NCBI RefSeq assembly: GCF_004664715.2
Contig: NC_051068.1
Span: forward strand, 129,414,716-129,478,715
DNA length: 64,000 nucleotides
Origin: Peromyscus leucopus
Taxonomy: Eukaryota > Chordata > Mammalia > Rodentia > Cricetidae
Direction of reading: 5' to 3'
Shown here: positions 1-10,740 of the stretch, in pieces
How the letters are laid out: every line of letters starts with the position of its first letter
How positions within the stretch are numbered: the first letter of the stretch is position 1
Notes under the pieces: model-generated
The model's database searches: none
The model's input: the letters and a program-made list of their open reading frames with translations, nothing else
What the model was told of the DNA's origin: nothing
Translations under genes and position numbers: made by a program

Positions 1-671
1 TGAATTTTCACAAAGGGAAACACAATGTAAAAGTACATTAGGCTTTTTTCACTCTCTGTATGATTGCATTCATGTTTATGTTTCTTGAAACTTTTTTTGA
101 AGAAAAAAATTTGTCTATTTCTGTCTACAAAAAAAAAAACAGGCATTAAGATTCATGATACTAGCAGACCACAGCTCTGAGAAATTATATCTGAAGTTCC
201 ATATTTCAACACCAAGGTTTTGAAATCACCCACCATGGCTTTCTAACAAGTCTCTCTCTATAATAAAAGTTATCAATTCCCAAAGTTCATTGAAAATGAT
301 TTAAAAGTAGCAAATTAAATAAAGCAGCACACGGATAAGTTCCACATTTACAGTAAGGGAATCACAGGGACCACAGTTTATAGTCGACATAACCCCGAGG
401 AAACAGAACATTAAAGCATTAAGCCTTCCCCGCCACTCCTCACTCACTGCTTCTGGCTGTGGTAAAGAACCTGGTCTGCAGCAGCCTGTGGTCTGTCTCT
501 GAAGTCTGCTTGTGTCCTTTTAATTAGCTAAAGGCATTAAACAGATTTACCTTCTCCAATTTTTACTCAGGTCCCAGAGATTAATGGATAATTTATGAAC
601 TATTTCACTCTGCGTGGGAATTTAGCAAATGGTTGTGGAACCAAATATAAATACCTTATACTTTATGTACA
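1..671 (-). other. Distal 3' UTR or downstream flank of Lrrc7
   Basis: This is AT-rich single-copy-looking sequence with no recognised repeat and no plausible open frame. It contains an ATTAAA near 523 on the minus strand. It is either extended 3' UTR or intergenic flank; the sequence alone does not decide. Confidence 0.4.
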
Positions 672-1231
672 GTTGCTTCCATAAGGCGTAATCATGTAAT
701 TTTTATTGAAAAAGATTCAATATAGTAAAGTCTTATTTTAAGATATATTTTCTTTCTCAATCCAAGATGTTTACGAAAATATCATTTTTCTATATTCTTT
801 TTTGTATATATGCCAACATATACCTTGTGCTAGAAATACTTTATGGGGATTACAATTCTTTATATACAACTTTTGAGGCAGTATTTCTGATGGAGAGCAG
901 AATTTGTAAAGAGCTTGTGTGTGCTTCCGTGCTCCGAAATGATAGGAAATCCACTTTTAGAAGACAACTTATTTGATTAAAAAACAAAAACAGAAACAAA
1001 ACCGCACCAATGTACAGCCAGAGGCTGCCGCTGGAACTGATACAGAACCGCGCATGAACGCCATGTTTATAGGTAACATTTTTCAGGGTAGTCAAGGCTA
1101 ACGTACAATATTATACACCTGGCACTGGTGTTTGCCATTGGTCCAGCAACTGGCAAAATTTGTTTCTATGTATAAATTTAATTTTGAACATTAGCTCTGG
1201 CCTGACATATCTTCACTATTTATAAAAACAT
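672..1231 (-). other. Lrrc7: Proximal 3' UTR of Lrrc7 (3' end uncertain)
   Basis: This AT-rich, repeat-free sequence directly follows the stop codon on the minus strand. No SINE or L1 is recognisable from 1 to 1231, as expected for UTR, so the transcript may well continue past 672 to or beyond the window start. The lower boundary given here is only the position expected for cleavage after the AATAAA at 707-702. A variant ATTAAA lies near 1183 (very proximal) and another near 523. Confidence 0.55.
702..707 (-). promoter_or_regulatory. Candidate poly(A) signal AATAAA
   Basis: This is the only exact AATAAA I found on the minus strand between the Lrrc7 stop codon and the window start. It lies about 525 nt downstream of the stop. 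It could be a proximal poly(A) site. Brain transcripts often use more distal ones, so it is not assumed to be the main end. Confidence 0.35.
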
Positions 1232-1339
1232 TTAGACAGTGAGCTCACGTTGAATAACTAGGTCTACTGTGTTCTGGAAGCTCTTCAGTAGTAAAACAGC
1301 TTTTTCATGTTCCATATGCACAAAACTGTGTCCATTTGC
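1232..1339 (-). CDS. Lrrc7: Lrrc7 terminal coding exon, PDZ C-terminal part and stop
   Basis: The terminal coding exon supplies 108 nt, 35 residues plus a TAA at 1234-1232. It reads [20 protein letters not shown] and then a tail ending in RELTV. It completes the PDZ domain. The H-x-x-A-V-x-L-L-K pattern is the alpha-B helix, whose first histidine-type position selects class I ligands, followed by the last beta strand. The protein itself ends in L-T-V, which resembles a class I PDZ ligand (x-S/T-x-V). That could allow self-association or binding to other PDZ proteins; this is an inference. The acceptor is 'tttgtgtgttttcag' immediately before GCAAAT. Sequence below 1232 is 3' UTR of the same exon. 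Confidence 0.97.
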
Positions 1340-1601
1340 CTGAAAACACACAAATGAAACAGGTCAGTCAATGCCAACAGTTCATTCCCTCGGCACCACT
1401 GTAATCACAGGGCTCAGAGGAGCATAGCACAATAAGATTTTAAGATTCAGAGTGAAATGGCTTTGACAAGTATTTATCAAACACCCAGTATTTCCTTGCT
1501 TATGTACAATCATAATGTCCTACTCAGCAGGATCAGTCAGATGTACTTAGACACAGTAGTTCAGTTTTGCCATGTTGTTCCATTTTTTTGTATTTTGCTG
1601 T

Positions 1602-1671
1602 GCTGGGGATGGAACTCGGGTCCTGGTATATGCTGAGCAAGCACTCTGCAACAGAGCCACATGCCAGCCCC
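1602..1671 (-). repeat. ID/B4-type SINE fragment
   Basis: 'gctggggatggaactcgggt' followed by a 'gagcaagcactctgcaacag' block and 'gccagcccc' is the reverse complement of the tRNA-Ala-like head shared by rodent ID and B4 elements. Confidence 0.7.
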
Positions 1672-1756
1672 ATGGTTTCCATTTGTTTGTACACGCTCCC
1701 AGTTGAGGTGGCACTTAGTTGACATAATTACTGACACACTCACCAACATACTTTTA

Positions 1757-1959
1757 AAAATCATTTTTATTTTCACTGATGTGTGTTTGTGAATGCTTGC
1801 TATGTATGTAGGAGCCTGGAGGCCAGAAGAGGGCATTGGATCTCCTGGAAATGGAGTTACAGGTGGCTATGAACTGCTTAGCATAGGTACTAGGAACCAA
1901 ACTTGGGTTCTCTGCAAGAGCAGCAAGGCTCTTAACCACTGAGCCATCTCTCCAGCTCC
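1757..1959 (-). repeat. B3 (B2-family) SINE
   Basis: The reverse-complement B2 head 'gagccatctctccagctcc' is at the right end. It is preceded by the 'aggccagaagagggcattgg' and 'ggagttacaggtggct' blocks typical of B3. Confidence 0.85.
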
Positions 1960-2563
1960 ATGTTAGATATTGTAATCATGCCAAATGTGAATGGACACTT
2001 AAGGTACTATTTAATCTCATTTTGATTCACTGGAAAATAGTCAATTTATATATTCTCTCAATTTAAAAAAAATCTCTACTAGTAAATGCCCAAGTTTCCA
2101 TTATCTACACATTGGTTCTTAACCAGTTCAAAGAATCAATGTCTTGAGAATAAAACCCAGTGACATTAATCACAGAGAAAGCCTTCAGTCTTTTAGCTAA
2201 GGGTCATAAGGGCAAGACATCAAAATTCATTTAGAACATAATTAGCCTGTTGGAATTTCAGAACCCAGCTGGCTACTAGTTGATATTTATGTCACAAAAT
2301 GTACATTTTTCTCTGTAATGAGTGCTCATGGTACTTGGTTTTCTCTACATTAAACAGCAAATTGTCTTACTGGGATTATTTTCACTTAATTTATGGAAAG
2401 GTAGGTCTATATAACTCTGAAGGATTAAAACTAAATTAAAACACAAGATTATTGAAATTTGGAATAAGTTTCTGCCACCCAGTAATTGACAGTTACATAA
2501 CTATCCCCTTGCAGGATGAGATGCACTGGTTTTGGAAAAAGAATCAGTTACCTACACTGCTTT

Positions 2564-2625
2564 GCAGTGTACAGGCATTAGAACCAGGTAGCATGCAGTG
2601 TACAGGCATTAGAACCAGGTAGCAT
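2564..2625. repeat. Perfect 31-bp tandem duplication
   Basis: Two head-to-tail copies (2564-2594 and 2595-2625) beginning GCAGTGTACAGGCATT are identical. They abut the alternating GT/GC tract. Confidence 0.95.
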
Positions 2626-2627
2626 TC

Positions 2628-2697
2628 CGTGTGTGTGTGTGTGTGTGTGCGCGCGCGCGCGCGCGCGCGCGCACGTGCGCACACACACGCACATGTG
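2628..2697. repeat. Alternating GT/GC/AC tract, Z-DNA prone
   Basis: About 70 bases of unbroken purine-pyrimidine alternation run from (GT)n through a (GC)n core of about 24 bases to (AC)n. A long CG-alternating core is the classic left-handed DNA former. Confidence 0.95.
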
Positions 2698-2698
2698 G

Positions 2699-2955
2699 AT
2701 GCCCAGAGGATGGTATGTACTTTCCTCAATAGCTTTCCACCTTACTTTTTGTGACAGGGTTACTCATTGAACCTGATGCTCACCAATTCAGCTTGACCAG
2801 CTGGCCAGCAAGCCTTATGGATCCTCTTGTCTCTGTCTCTCCAGTGTTAGGATTACATGATGCTGTGCCCAGCTTTTCTATGGGTGCTGAGGATCCGAAT
2901 TCAGGTCCTTGTGCTTGCACAGTAAACACTCTGCCTGTCGAACTACCTCCCTAAC
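2699..2955 (-). repeat. RSINE1/B4-type SINE
   Basis: The order 'gacagggttactcattgaac', 'gaccagctggccagcaagcc', 'ggattacatgatgctgtgcc' and a terminal 'cgaactacctcc' matches reverse-oriented rodent RSINE1/B4. Confidence 0.75.
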
Positions 2956-4312
2956 TTGACGTCTCCAATTTTCAGTGGACTCATACTTCATCTGGGGATA
3001 CTTACTCTTTTTATGGTTTTAATATTTTAATTAACCATTCACTTAAAAGTCAAAATGTTTTTGTCTTCATCTCTTTCAAATTTCAAACAGCATTTCACCT
3101 TGACAATACCTCACACCTTTATAACTTCGATAGAAATTATTGCATCTATAATTTTATCATTCGTTAGTTAAAATCATATAGTAATGTGGTAAATAAGGTT
3201 TAGAAATGCTGCATTTGAAAGCATGGCACATCTATCAATAGGGAACACACTGGAGGAAAGCAATCTGTGTCCCTAGAGCTACAAATTTGCTTTGAATTAA
3301 CAATGCTCTAACTGTATATTTTCTAAAGCATCCAATTAAGGAAAAACACTAACTGTGGTTGGCACAAGCTATTTCAGTGGCAGGAGTCAGAAGCTGAATA
3401 ATAATTCTATTACTGAGGATGTGCCAAGTTTAACTTTTTGCTTTAAAACAACAACAACCCTTCTTGCTTTAAGTTATAGTAAAAAACAAGGTTCCAGGGA
3501 ATAGAGAATACAGCATGAGGAAGTTCTTACTATTCTCATTCTAGTTTGTCATTGGAAAAATAGCAAATCCTTAAGAAATATAAGGTTATTTCACTGTAGT
3601 AGGAAGGATGTACTTACTGTTTTCAATGTACCCAAAAGGTAAATGCTAGTTATAAAATTTCAATTTAATAATGGAACACTTCTTTAAAGAACCCAAAACC
3701 CTCAGAGAATTTTCAATGAATTGTCCAACATTTTTATATTTCAAAGTGTCATGGTGAAGGACTTCTGGATTTGGAGACCATGAAGCATACACTGTTCACC
3801 ACTATATCCAACACATAAGTATTGGTGCTAAAAAATCGACAGTGTCAGTGTTGAGGGGATGGGTAGTCAAAACAAATAATTAGGTGTGAATTTAAATGAT
3901 GTGCTTAGATTGGAAGATCTTCCAAGATGATTGGTCCCTTCCATGATGACCTTTCTCCCTCATTTCTTTAATTAAAAATGTCTGTTGTGAGCTGACCAAC
4001 CAGGGCATTGTGGGAGGCATTGGAGATAAGACCTAAGATAATAGAACTGGGAGGCTGATGGGGAATGAACAGAAGCTACAGGGAAGGGCCTCAGTTAAAG
4101 GGTAGGTAGTGTAGAAAGCCTTTTCTTCAAAGGGAAAAGAGGTAGCTTAACATGTTAAGCATTTATTTTAAATTTAAACACATTTCTTTGAAAATTCCAT
4201 GTGTATAATGTGTCTTGAACATATTCACCCCATTCTCTTCTTATCCCCCTTGGAACTTCCTCTGGAATGTGCCCTCTTCCCACTTCACCCCCATTATGTG
4301 AATTTAATCAGA

Positions 4313-4367
4313 ACTTTTTTGAAAAGGTAAACAGAGACAACTTTTTTGAAAAGGTAAACAGAGACAA
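4313..4367. repeat. 27-bp tandem duplication
   Basis: The unit 'cttttttgaaaaggtaaaca' plus 'gagacaa' occurs twice head to tail with no visible differences. Confidence 0.9.
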
Positions 4368-4574
4368 GTAGACATTGAGAGTTGCGCAGATGGAGATAGG
4401 GAGGTAGTTAACAGAAACATAGATACATGGATCCCACTGGAGACTGCCCCTGGCAAGCAGGGATTTACCCCATAGTAGTTAGCATTCTACTTCAGCACAG
4501 TTTGACTTTGCCATAGTTTTTCTGGATGTTGTAAGGTGGTAATTCTTCTTTTAGGTTTATCAAATGTTATTTTT

Positions 4575-4692
4575 ATTTATTTATTTATTTTGAGACAGGG
4601 TCTAACTATACAGCCCAGGAAGTTTTGGATTCATATTCCACCTCCTATAAATACATGGGATTAGGGGTATATGCCACTAGACAATTGTATAG
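4575..4692 (-). repeat. B1 SINE, diverged
   Basis: 'tgagacagggtctaactata' followed by 'cccaggaagttttggattca' is a reverse B1 body. The T/A-rich left end is its poly(A) tail in reverse. Confidence 0.7.
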
Positions 4693-4696
4693 CTTG

Positions 4697-4992
4697 ATCT
4701 GTTTAAGGGGCCCCCTGGCAGTGGGATCAGGATCCATCCCTGGTGCATGAGCCGGCGTTTTGGAGTCCACTACCTATGGTGGAACACCTTGCACAGCCTT
4801 GATGCAGGGGGAGGGGCTTGGACCTGCCTCAACTGAGTATGTCAGGCTCTACTGACTCCTCCTTGCCTTGGAGGAGATGAGAATGGGAGGAGGGTTGGGG
4901 GGGAGGACTGGAGGTGGGAAGAGGGAGGGGAGGGGTATCTGTGATTGATATGTAGAACAAATAGAAAATTTCTTAATAGAAAAAGAGAAAAA
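4697..4992 (+). mobile_element. Rodent L1 3'-UTR fragment
   Basis: 'gggatcaggatccatccctg', 'gcatgagccggcgttttgga' and 'cagccttgatgcaggggga', then a G-rich polypurine block and an A-rich end, follow the order of the rodent L1 3' UTR. This is a truncated copy, with the reverse B1 next to its 5' break. Confidence 0.8.
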
Positions 4993-5101
4993 AAGGAATT
5001 ATTTTTAAAATAGTAATTGAGCTATTCATTTTTTTTAAAAAAAGTCCATTCTAAATTTATTACATTCTTATTGTAATAAATCTACAATAAATTATATACT
5101 T

Positions 5102-5206
5102 GTGGAAGTGAACTTTCTCTTTCCACCATGTGAGTCCTGGGATCAAACGCAGGTCATCAGGCCTTGCACCAAGTACCTTTACCTGCTAAGCCATCTTAAT
5201 GGCCCT
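5102..5206 (-). repeat. B2/B3 SINE fragment
   Basis: 'ccaccatgtgagtcctggga' and 'aggtcatcaggccttg' and a degraded 'taagccatcttaatggccc' form the reverse B2-family head. Confidence 0.7.
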
Positions 5207-6725
5207 GAGTGTTTTCTTGGTTTGAAATATACTGCAAGGCTTGATTCTGTGGGAGGTGGTGGCAGAAGAGAATGGAGAAACAAGTTGAATGCCTGCGGAA
5301 GTCAGGAGCTCTGTCCCAGAAAACTGTTTCCTCATTCTCAGGACAGAAGAGGCCAAAATAACTTACTCCATTTCTGTGATCACAAGCACTGGATACCTGC
5401 TTTCATCTTGGGTAGTTCAGACAGGGACTCATAGGGTCACTGAGTCTGAAATTTTTATGATTAAATAGAGACGAGAAAAACCCTCGTCTGCAACCATCAG
5501 GGCTGTAGTTGCTTTGTATATACATCAGAGAGTCTGCAGAGAGGGAGGCTGCTTTATGGCGATGTCAACTGCAGAACACAAATTCAAAGATGTTTTGAAA
5601 GTAAATGCACAGGAAGCATTTACACATATGATATTTGAATATGTACACAATATAAATGCAAATAATAAGATGGATTTATGCTAAATCAGGCAACATTTGA
5701 AGTGTCACATTCGATTGCATGTGTATGTTTTATATAAACATTATCAGATTCATGTAAAATTTGTGTAATTTTGAGGAAATTGCAAGTTAATGAAAAATGA
5801 GAAACAAATGAGATACTTATTAAGTTCCAATGAAGTTAATAGGCAAACAATCTTGGAAGTGACATTCAGAATGTCAAAATGTTATGCTCTGAAGATATGT
5901 AATTAATAGGCTTCTAGCAGGAGCTGATTTGAAAATATGGAAGGCCATTCCAGTGTAGTCTTTATGCTGCGTCCAAAAGATAGTCTGCCTAATTTAAATC
6001 AATATCACCTCTCCTGTGCTGCAAAATGCTTTTAATTTCCCCTTGTCGTGATTTAGACACAAAAATACCCAGAGTTAATAAAAGTAGTATCTGCAGACCA
6101 ATCACAATTGAGGATATAGTGCATTAATTCACTGTAAAACACACATGGTTTCTCATCCCCCTTTTCCTTTCTCCTGGGCTTGTCTTTGGCTTCCTTGTGG
6201 TAAAACCTTTGTTAAATTCGTGAGTTATAGATGTTTGTCTGCAGAAACTTTCCAGAGTACAGGAATTCTGCTGTATTCTTACTTAAAACTCCAAACCTTC
6301 ATACCAGTGATGAAGAAGGTTTGCTACACAGGGCAAAGACAGTGGATCCTCTTACACATTAAAAGGGAAATCATATTAGAGATTTGACATGTGCTTTTGG
6401 TTAATTCAAACACATCTTGAGGGGAAAACACTTAGAGAGCCAGGGCACACGCATGCATTTGTATATCAGTATCTTGCAAATTTGAATGCCTACAACTCTT
6501 AAGATAAAGACTAACAACCACAGCCAGCAAGCTCCAGCTGTGAGGGCAATCCTTCATGGGGCTCAGCTCTGACAGCCAGGCATCCTAAGAAATAGTCCAT
6601 TACAGATAGTGATTATGCTTTGTACTAACTTCCTAGAATTAATTCCCATTTCAGAATTGCCTTGGTTTTTTGTTTGTTTTATCTTTTCTATTTATTCTTT
6701 TTTTCTTCATTCTCCCCATTCTTCC

Positions 6726-6836
6726 TTTTTGTTTGGAGACACAGTATGCATAGGCCAGTCTGGCTTTGAACTCAAGTCATCTCCCTGTTTCCACCCACTT
6801 CTTGTTGGGATTACAGGTATGATCCATGCCTGACCC
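6726..6836 (-). repeat. B1 SINE
   Basis: 'ggagacacagtatgcatagg', 'cagtctggctttgaactcaa' and 'gggattacaggtatgatcca' are reverse B1 blocks. Confidence 0.75.
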
Positions 6837-6896
6837 CATTTTAGAATTTTCATTTGGTAGAGTATTCTCATTAAATGTTGGACTATATTTAGTACT

Positions 6897-7040
6897 GAAT
6901 GCACTATATAATCAATATCACACTGCCTCCAATTGAATGCACCATATAATCAATACCATATTGACTGAATATACTATATAATCAATACCAGGGTGATTGC
7001 AATTGAATACACTATATAATCAATATCATGCTGACTCTGA
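6897..7040. repeat. AT-rich minisatellite, four ~36-bp units
   Basis: Units start at about 6897, 6934, 6966 and 7004. Each carries 'TGAATRCACTATATAATCAA' or a close variant followed by a variable spacer. Confidence 0.9.
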
Positions 7041-8599
7041 CAAATTATTAAACATTTTCTACCAAAAACCTCAACTACAAACTTTCATTTCTCAAACCAT
7101 TCATGCAAAACACTGTTCTTTGTGAGAGAACTTGACTTTGTAGCAGCTTTTACTGCTATTAAAAGTGGTCACAGACTACCTGCTGGGAAGCACAGGCTTG
7201 GTAAACTCTCAGGTTCTTAAGAAGCTTTGTGCATTGTGAAATCCTGAAAACAGGAAGGGCTTAAGGTGGCTTTGCAACTTGCTTGATCAAAGAACTCATT
7301 TAGCAAAGATATTTTAAAAGAACCACCAGAAAGCCACTGGCTTAACGCTATTTGACTTCTGAATACTGAACCTTTGAATACTGTTTCTTCTGTTTTTTAA
7401 AATGAAAATTCCACTTTCTCCCTGCACAGGAAGCTGTGACACTTTGCTTCTGGCAATGTGCTTAGGCCTCAAGGCTTTCCTCTGGGGGTCCTGAAAGGTT
7501 AGGTAAGAAATAAGTCCTTTGTGAAATAAGTCCTCACTGACATGGGACTCAATGTGGGGGCTTTGCTGTATTAGCTATGGGTTCTTGGAAACAGTTTTTT
7601 TTTTTTTTTTAAATTTTATACTTTTATTAATGATAGCTGGAGGCTCCTGAATAAACAAGCTTCACTTAGATGATTCTGTTACCTAATCATACCCATGAGT
7701 CATTAAAGAGCCATAAAACCTATCCCAACAAGGACAATCTGCCTGTTTAGTGGTTGTCAGCACTGTGGATCTGTTAGGCCAGATCTAGTCACCCACAGAC
7801 ATTTTGCCAGACTTCTGCAGAATCCATGGTTACTCGGCTGCTCTGCTCTGAAGCTATATGTTACTATGTCCCATCTAGTTCAGCTTGTCTCCATGTTTGA
7901 GTCCTTCAAGTCCATGCAGAGCATTCAATGCCTTAAGGGTTTCTTTCTTCACATCTCAAACTAGGAGCCCAGAGTCTCTCTAGCTCTCCCTTCATCACAG
8001 CCCATATCCACTCTGGTGTAAGTTCCTATGTCTTTCCCACAGGGGCTCCTCTTCCTACACTCCCTCTGCCCTGGCTCACTTTTCTTCCCTGTGTGAAGCT
8101 GGGTTGAACTCTGTCACTGGGAAGAAGATCCTTTTCTCTTCTTTACACATCTTGAGGTCCCCAAGATCTCCAGTGCCCCTGTCATGCTCTTCCCTGGCTC
8201 TGAGGTAAGAAGAGGAGGGCCACCATTTGGGCTTTTATTTTGCCTGTGAGTGACCATTATCTATTCTTCCTTTCAAGAGACAGCCTGTTCTCAGTCACTT
8301 CATGTTCTTAATCCTCTACACTCCCTATGTTCATCACAGAACTAAGTTCATCACAGAACTAAGTTCTTAGCATTTCAAGGCACCTGCATGCACTTGTCTC
8401 CTTAGTCACAAGCTCCTTGGATGACATGTGACTTCACTATCATGTTAATATTGGGATTACACTTTGGACATGAAGTGTCCCTTGAATGCTGGAGGAATGT
8501 TGGGAATCTGGTTGGCAGCTGATAGGGAATGCTGAAGTCCTGAGGGCTCTGACCTAATCAGTGATTATTTTCTGGACAGTGCAATAATTTGGTGAAACT

Positions 8600-8882
8600 A
8601 GTGGAGAATAAATGGTTGGGGTTGGTTGGAAGAAGTCAGCCACTGTCAGAGGTGAGTGTGTTTTTGACATCTTATTCCCGACTCCTTCTCATCTCTCTGA
8701 GCTTCCTGTTGGACATGCATTGAGCCTCCATACTCCACTGTGTGCCCCCCACCATGATGCTTTGTCTCAGCATGTGTCAGAAGTTAAGGGGCCTTGGACA
8801 GGAGCCTCTGAAACTCAAACAAAACAAATCCTTCATCCCTCAGGTGTTCTGTCACAGCAATGGCTGAGAAGCATCTAACACC
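8600..8882 (+). repeat. MaLR-like LTR fragment
   Basis: The right end ('ctctgaaactcaaacaaaac' then 'aaatccttcatcc' and 'ctgtcacagcaatgg') has the usual poly(A)-signal-to-terminus layout of rodent MaLR-type LTRs. The left boundary is uncertain and the family is not resolved. Confidence 0.45.
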
Positions 8883-9110
8883 AGCTACTCATAAGACACT
8901 AATAGGGATGTAGGGCCAAGTGATTGGTGGTTACAGAACAGGATGATGAAGTAATAGGTCTGGTGCAGATCAACGGTGACAGCAACATGAAGCATTAAAC
9001 ATCACCCTAGTTACACCTGAAAACAGACCAAGTGTTTTCTGGTAGACAGTGATTGACAGCTACGCTTTAAACTTCTATGTGAATTCAATCACAGTTTTAA
9101 AGATTAGTAC

Positions 9111-9345
9111 AAGAGCTAGAGAGATGGCTCAGTGGTTAAGAGCATTTGTTACGACTCATGTGGAGGAACTGGGTTCAGTTTCCACTCAGTGGCTCATGAT
9201 CATCTGTAATTCTAGTTCCAGGGGCTCCAATACCCTCTTCTGACTTCCATGGGCATCAGGCATGTACACGGTACACATATATACATGTAGATAAAACACT
9301 CATACATATAAAACTAAATAAATAAACCAAAAAAATAGCAAAAAG
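9111..9345 (+). repeat. B2 SINE
   Basis: The tRNA-derived head 'agctagagagatggctcagt' 'ggttaagagca' leads into an A-rich tail with aataaa motifs near 9318. Confidence 0.9.
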
Positions 9346-9409
9346 GAGAGAAATGCACGGTTTATATTATTGTTACCTTAACTATGTTACTTTGGTCTCT
9401 TAGAAATAT

Positions 9410-9465
9410 AGTCTTGAACTAGGAGTTTGAGGCTATCTTGGTCTACATATACAGGGAGCAAGGGA
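9410..9465 (+). repeat. Possible B1 fragment
   Basis: 'aggagtttgaggctatcttg' 'gtctacata' resembles the B1 middle segment only. Confidence 0.4.
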
Positions 9466-10269
9466 GGAAGGAAGAGAAAGTAAATACAGACTTGGACCAG
9501 GAGTACATATTACTAATTCTAAAGCCCTAGAATGATTATTAGGTATAAGAAACTGCAATTATCTTCAATAGAGCAACACATTGATATGCCTCATGTTGGA
9601 AAAAATCATCAGGTTTAGTAACTGGTAAAATATAGATGCTATTGGTGAATTCTCTATAAGTTATGTGCTTTCTCTTCTGTTGCCCACGTTAGGACTGTGT
9701 AAAGAGGGATGGAGACAGAGCAGAGCACCAAACACTCATGCTTTAGGCCGTGACTATGAATTCTATTGCTCCCTAGCAAGTATAATTTCCCCCAATCTAC
9801 TCATCTTTTCAACAAAGCAACTTTAGTCAGTGGATATCTCTCTGTGCATAGCTACATTTAGAATTGCAGTGCATGTGATGAATTTGGTTGAATTTTTTTC
9901 AGGTAGAAAGAACATTAGAAAGAAGAAAGAAGTAGATGTTAAAATAATAAAACTGCCATTTGGATAATGGTTACGGATCAGCAAATACACAGGGATCAAT
10001 CTATTTTTTTTTGTAATGATTCATGTAATTTCAGTTTTTTGTCTTTCCTTCTATAAATTATTCCAGGAAAGTTTAAAGCAAAACAGTTGTTTTAATACAT
10101 TCATCCATTGTAGTGTATCTACATGGGGAAAACAAATGGTAAAATACAGAAAAGTCAGGCAAATGTGTTTACATGAGCACCATCCCTTCAAGCACACATC
10201 CACATGTAATTCAAACTGTGTGCTCATCATTTCAGAGTAGCAGACAGGAGTGGTGGGTAGAGTCATGTA

Positions 10270-10540
10270 GAGCTGGGAGGTGGCTCATTTGGTAAAGTGC
10301 CTATAACATCAGCACAGGAACCTGAGTTTGGATCCCAGGCAACCATGTGGAAGCCAGGGTAGCACATGTCTGTAACCCTAGTTCTGGTGGAAAAGCGTGA
10401 AGACACAAAAATCCTTGGGGCTCACTGGCCATTCAGTCCAGCCAGCTGGTGAGCTTAAGCTCAATAAGAGATTTTATCTTAAAAACTAGGGTGGAGAATG
10501 GTATACAAAGATGCTTGATGTTGCTCTTTGGCCTTTTGCT
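10270..10540 (+). repeat. RSINE1/B4-type SINE
   Basis: 'agctgggaggtggctcattt', 'ggatcccaggcaaccatgtg' and 'gctcactggccattcagtcc' 'agccagctgg' follow the forward order of RSINE1. It ends in the CA-rich array. Confidence 0.75.
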
Positions 10541-10544
10541 CATG

Positions 10545-10740
10545 GCCAACATGTATACACATACATATGTTACACACATACATGTAGGTCACACACACAT
10601 GTTACACACATGCATCCTAATACACATTACACACATGTTACATACATACACATAGGTCACATATATATGTTACACACATCATACACCACACACACATATG
10701 TTACATACACACATGTGTTACACACACTCACACACATAAA
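10545..10740. repeat. Imperfect CATACA/CACATG array
   Basis: About 195 bases of CA-rich sequence carry recurring 'gttacacacat' motifs (at least seven variants), likely grown from the tail of the adjacent SINE. Confidence 0.85.

Noticed and set aside
6897..7040. CRISPR-like repeat-spacer pattern
   Set aside because: Only four AT-rich degenerate units in a mammalian intron, with no cas genes; a minisatellite.
7600..8480. Possible processed pseudogene or LTR
   Set aside because: No frame, poly(A) tail or terminal motifs could be tied to any family.
9111..9180. tRNA-like promoter boxes in B2 and ID elements
   Set aside because: These are SINE heads derived from tRNA, not functional tRNA genes.
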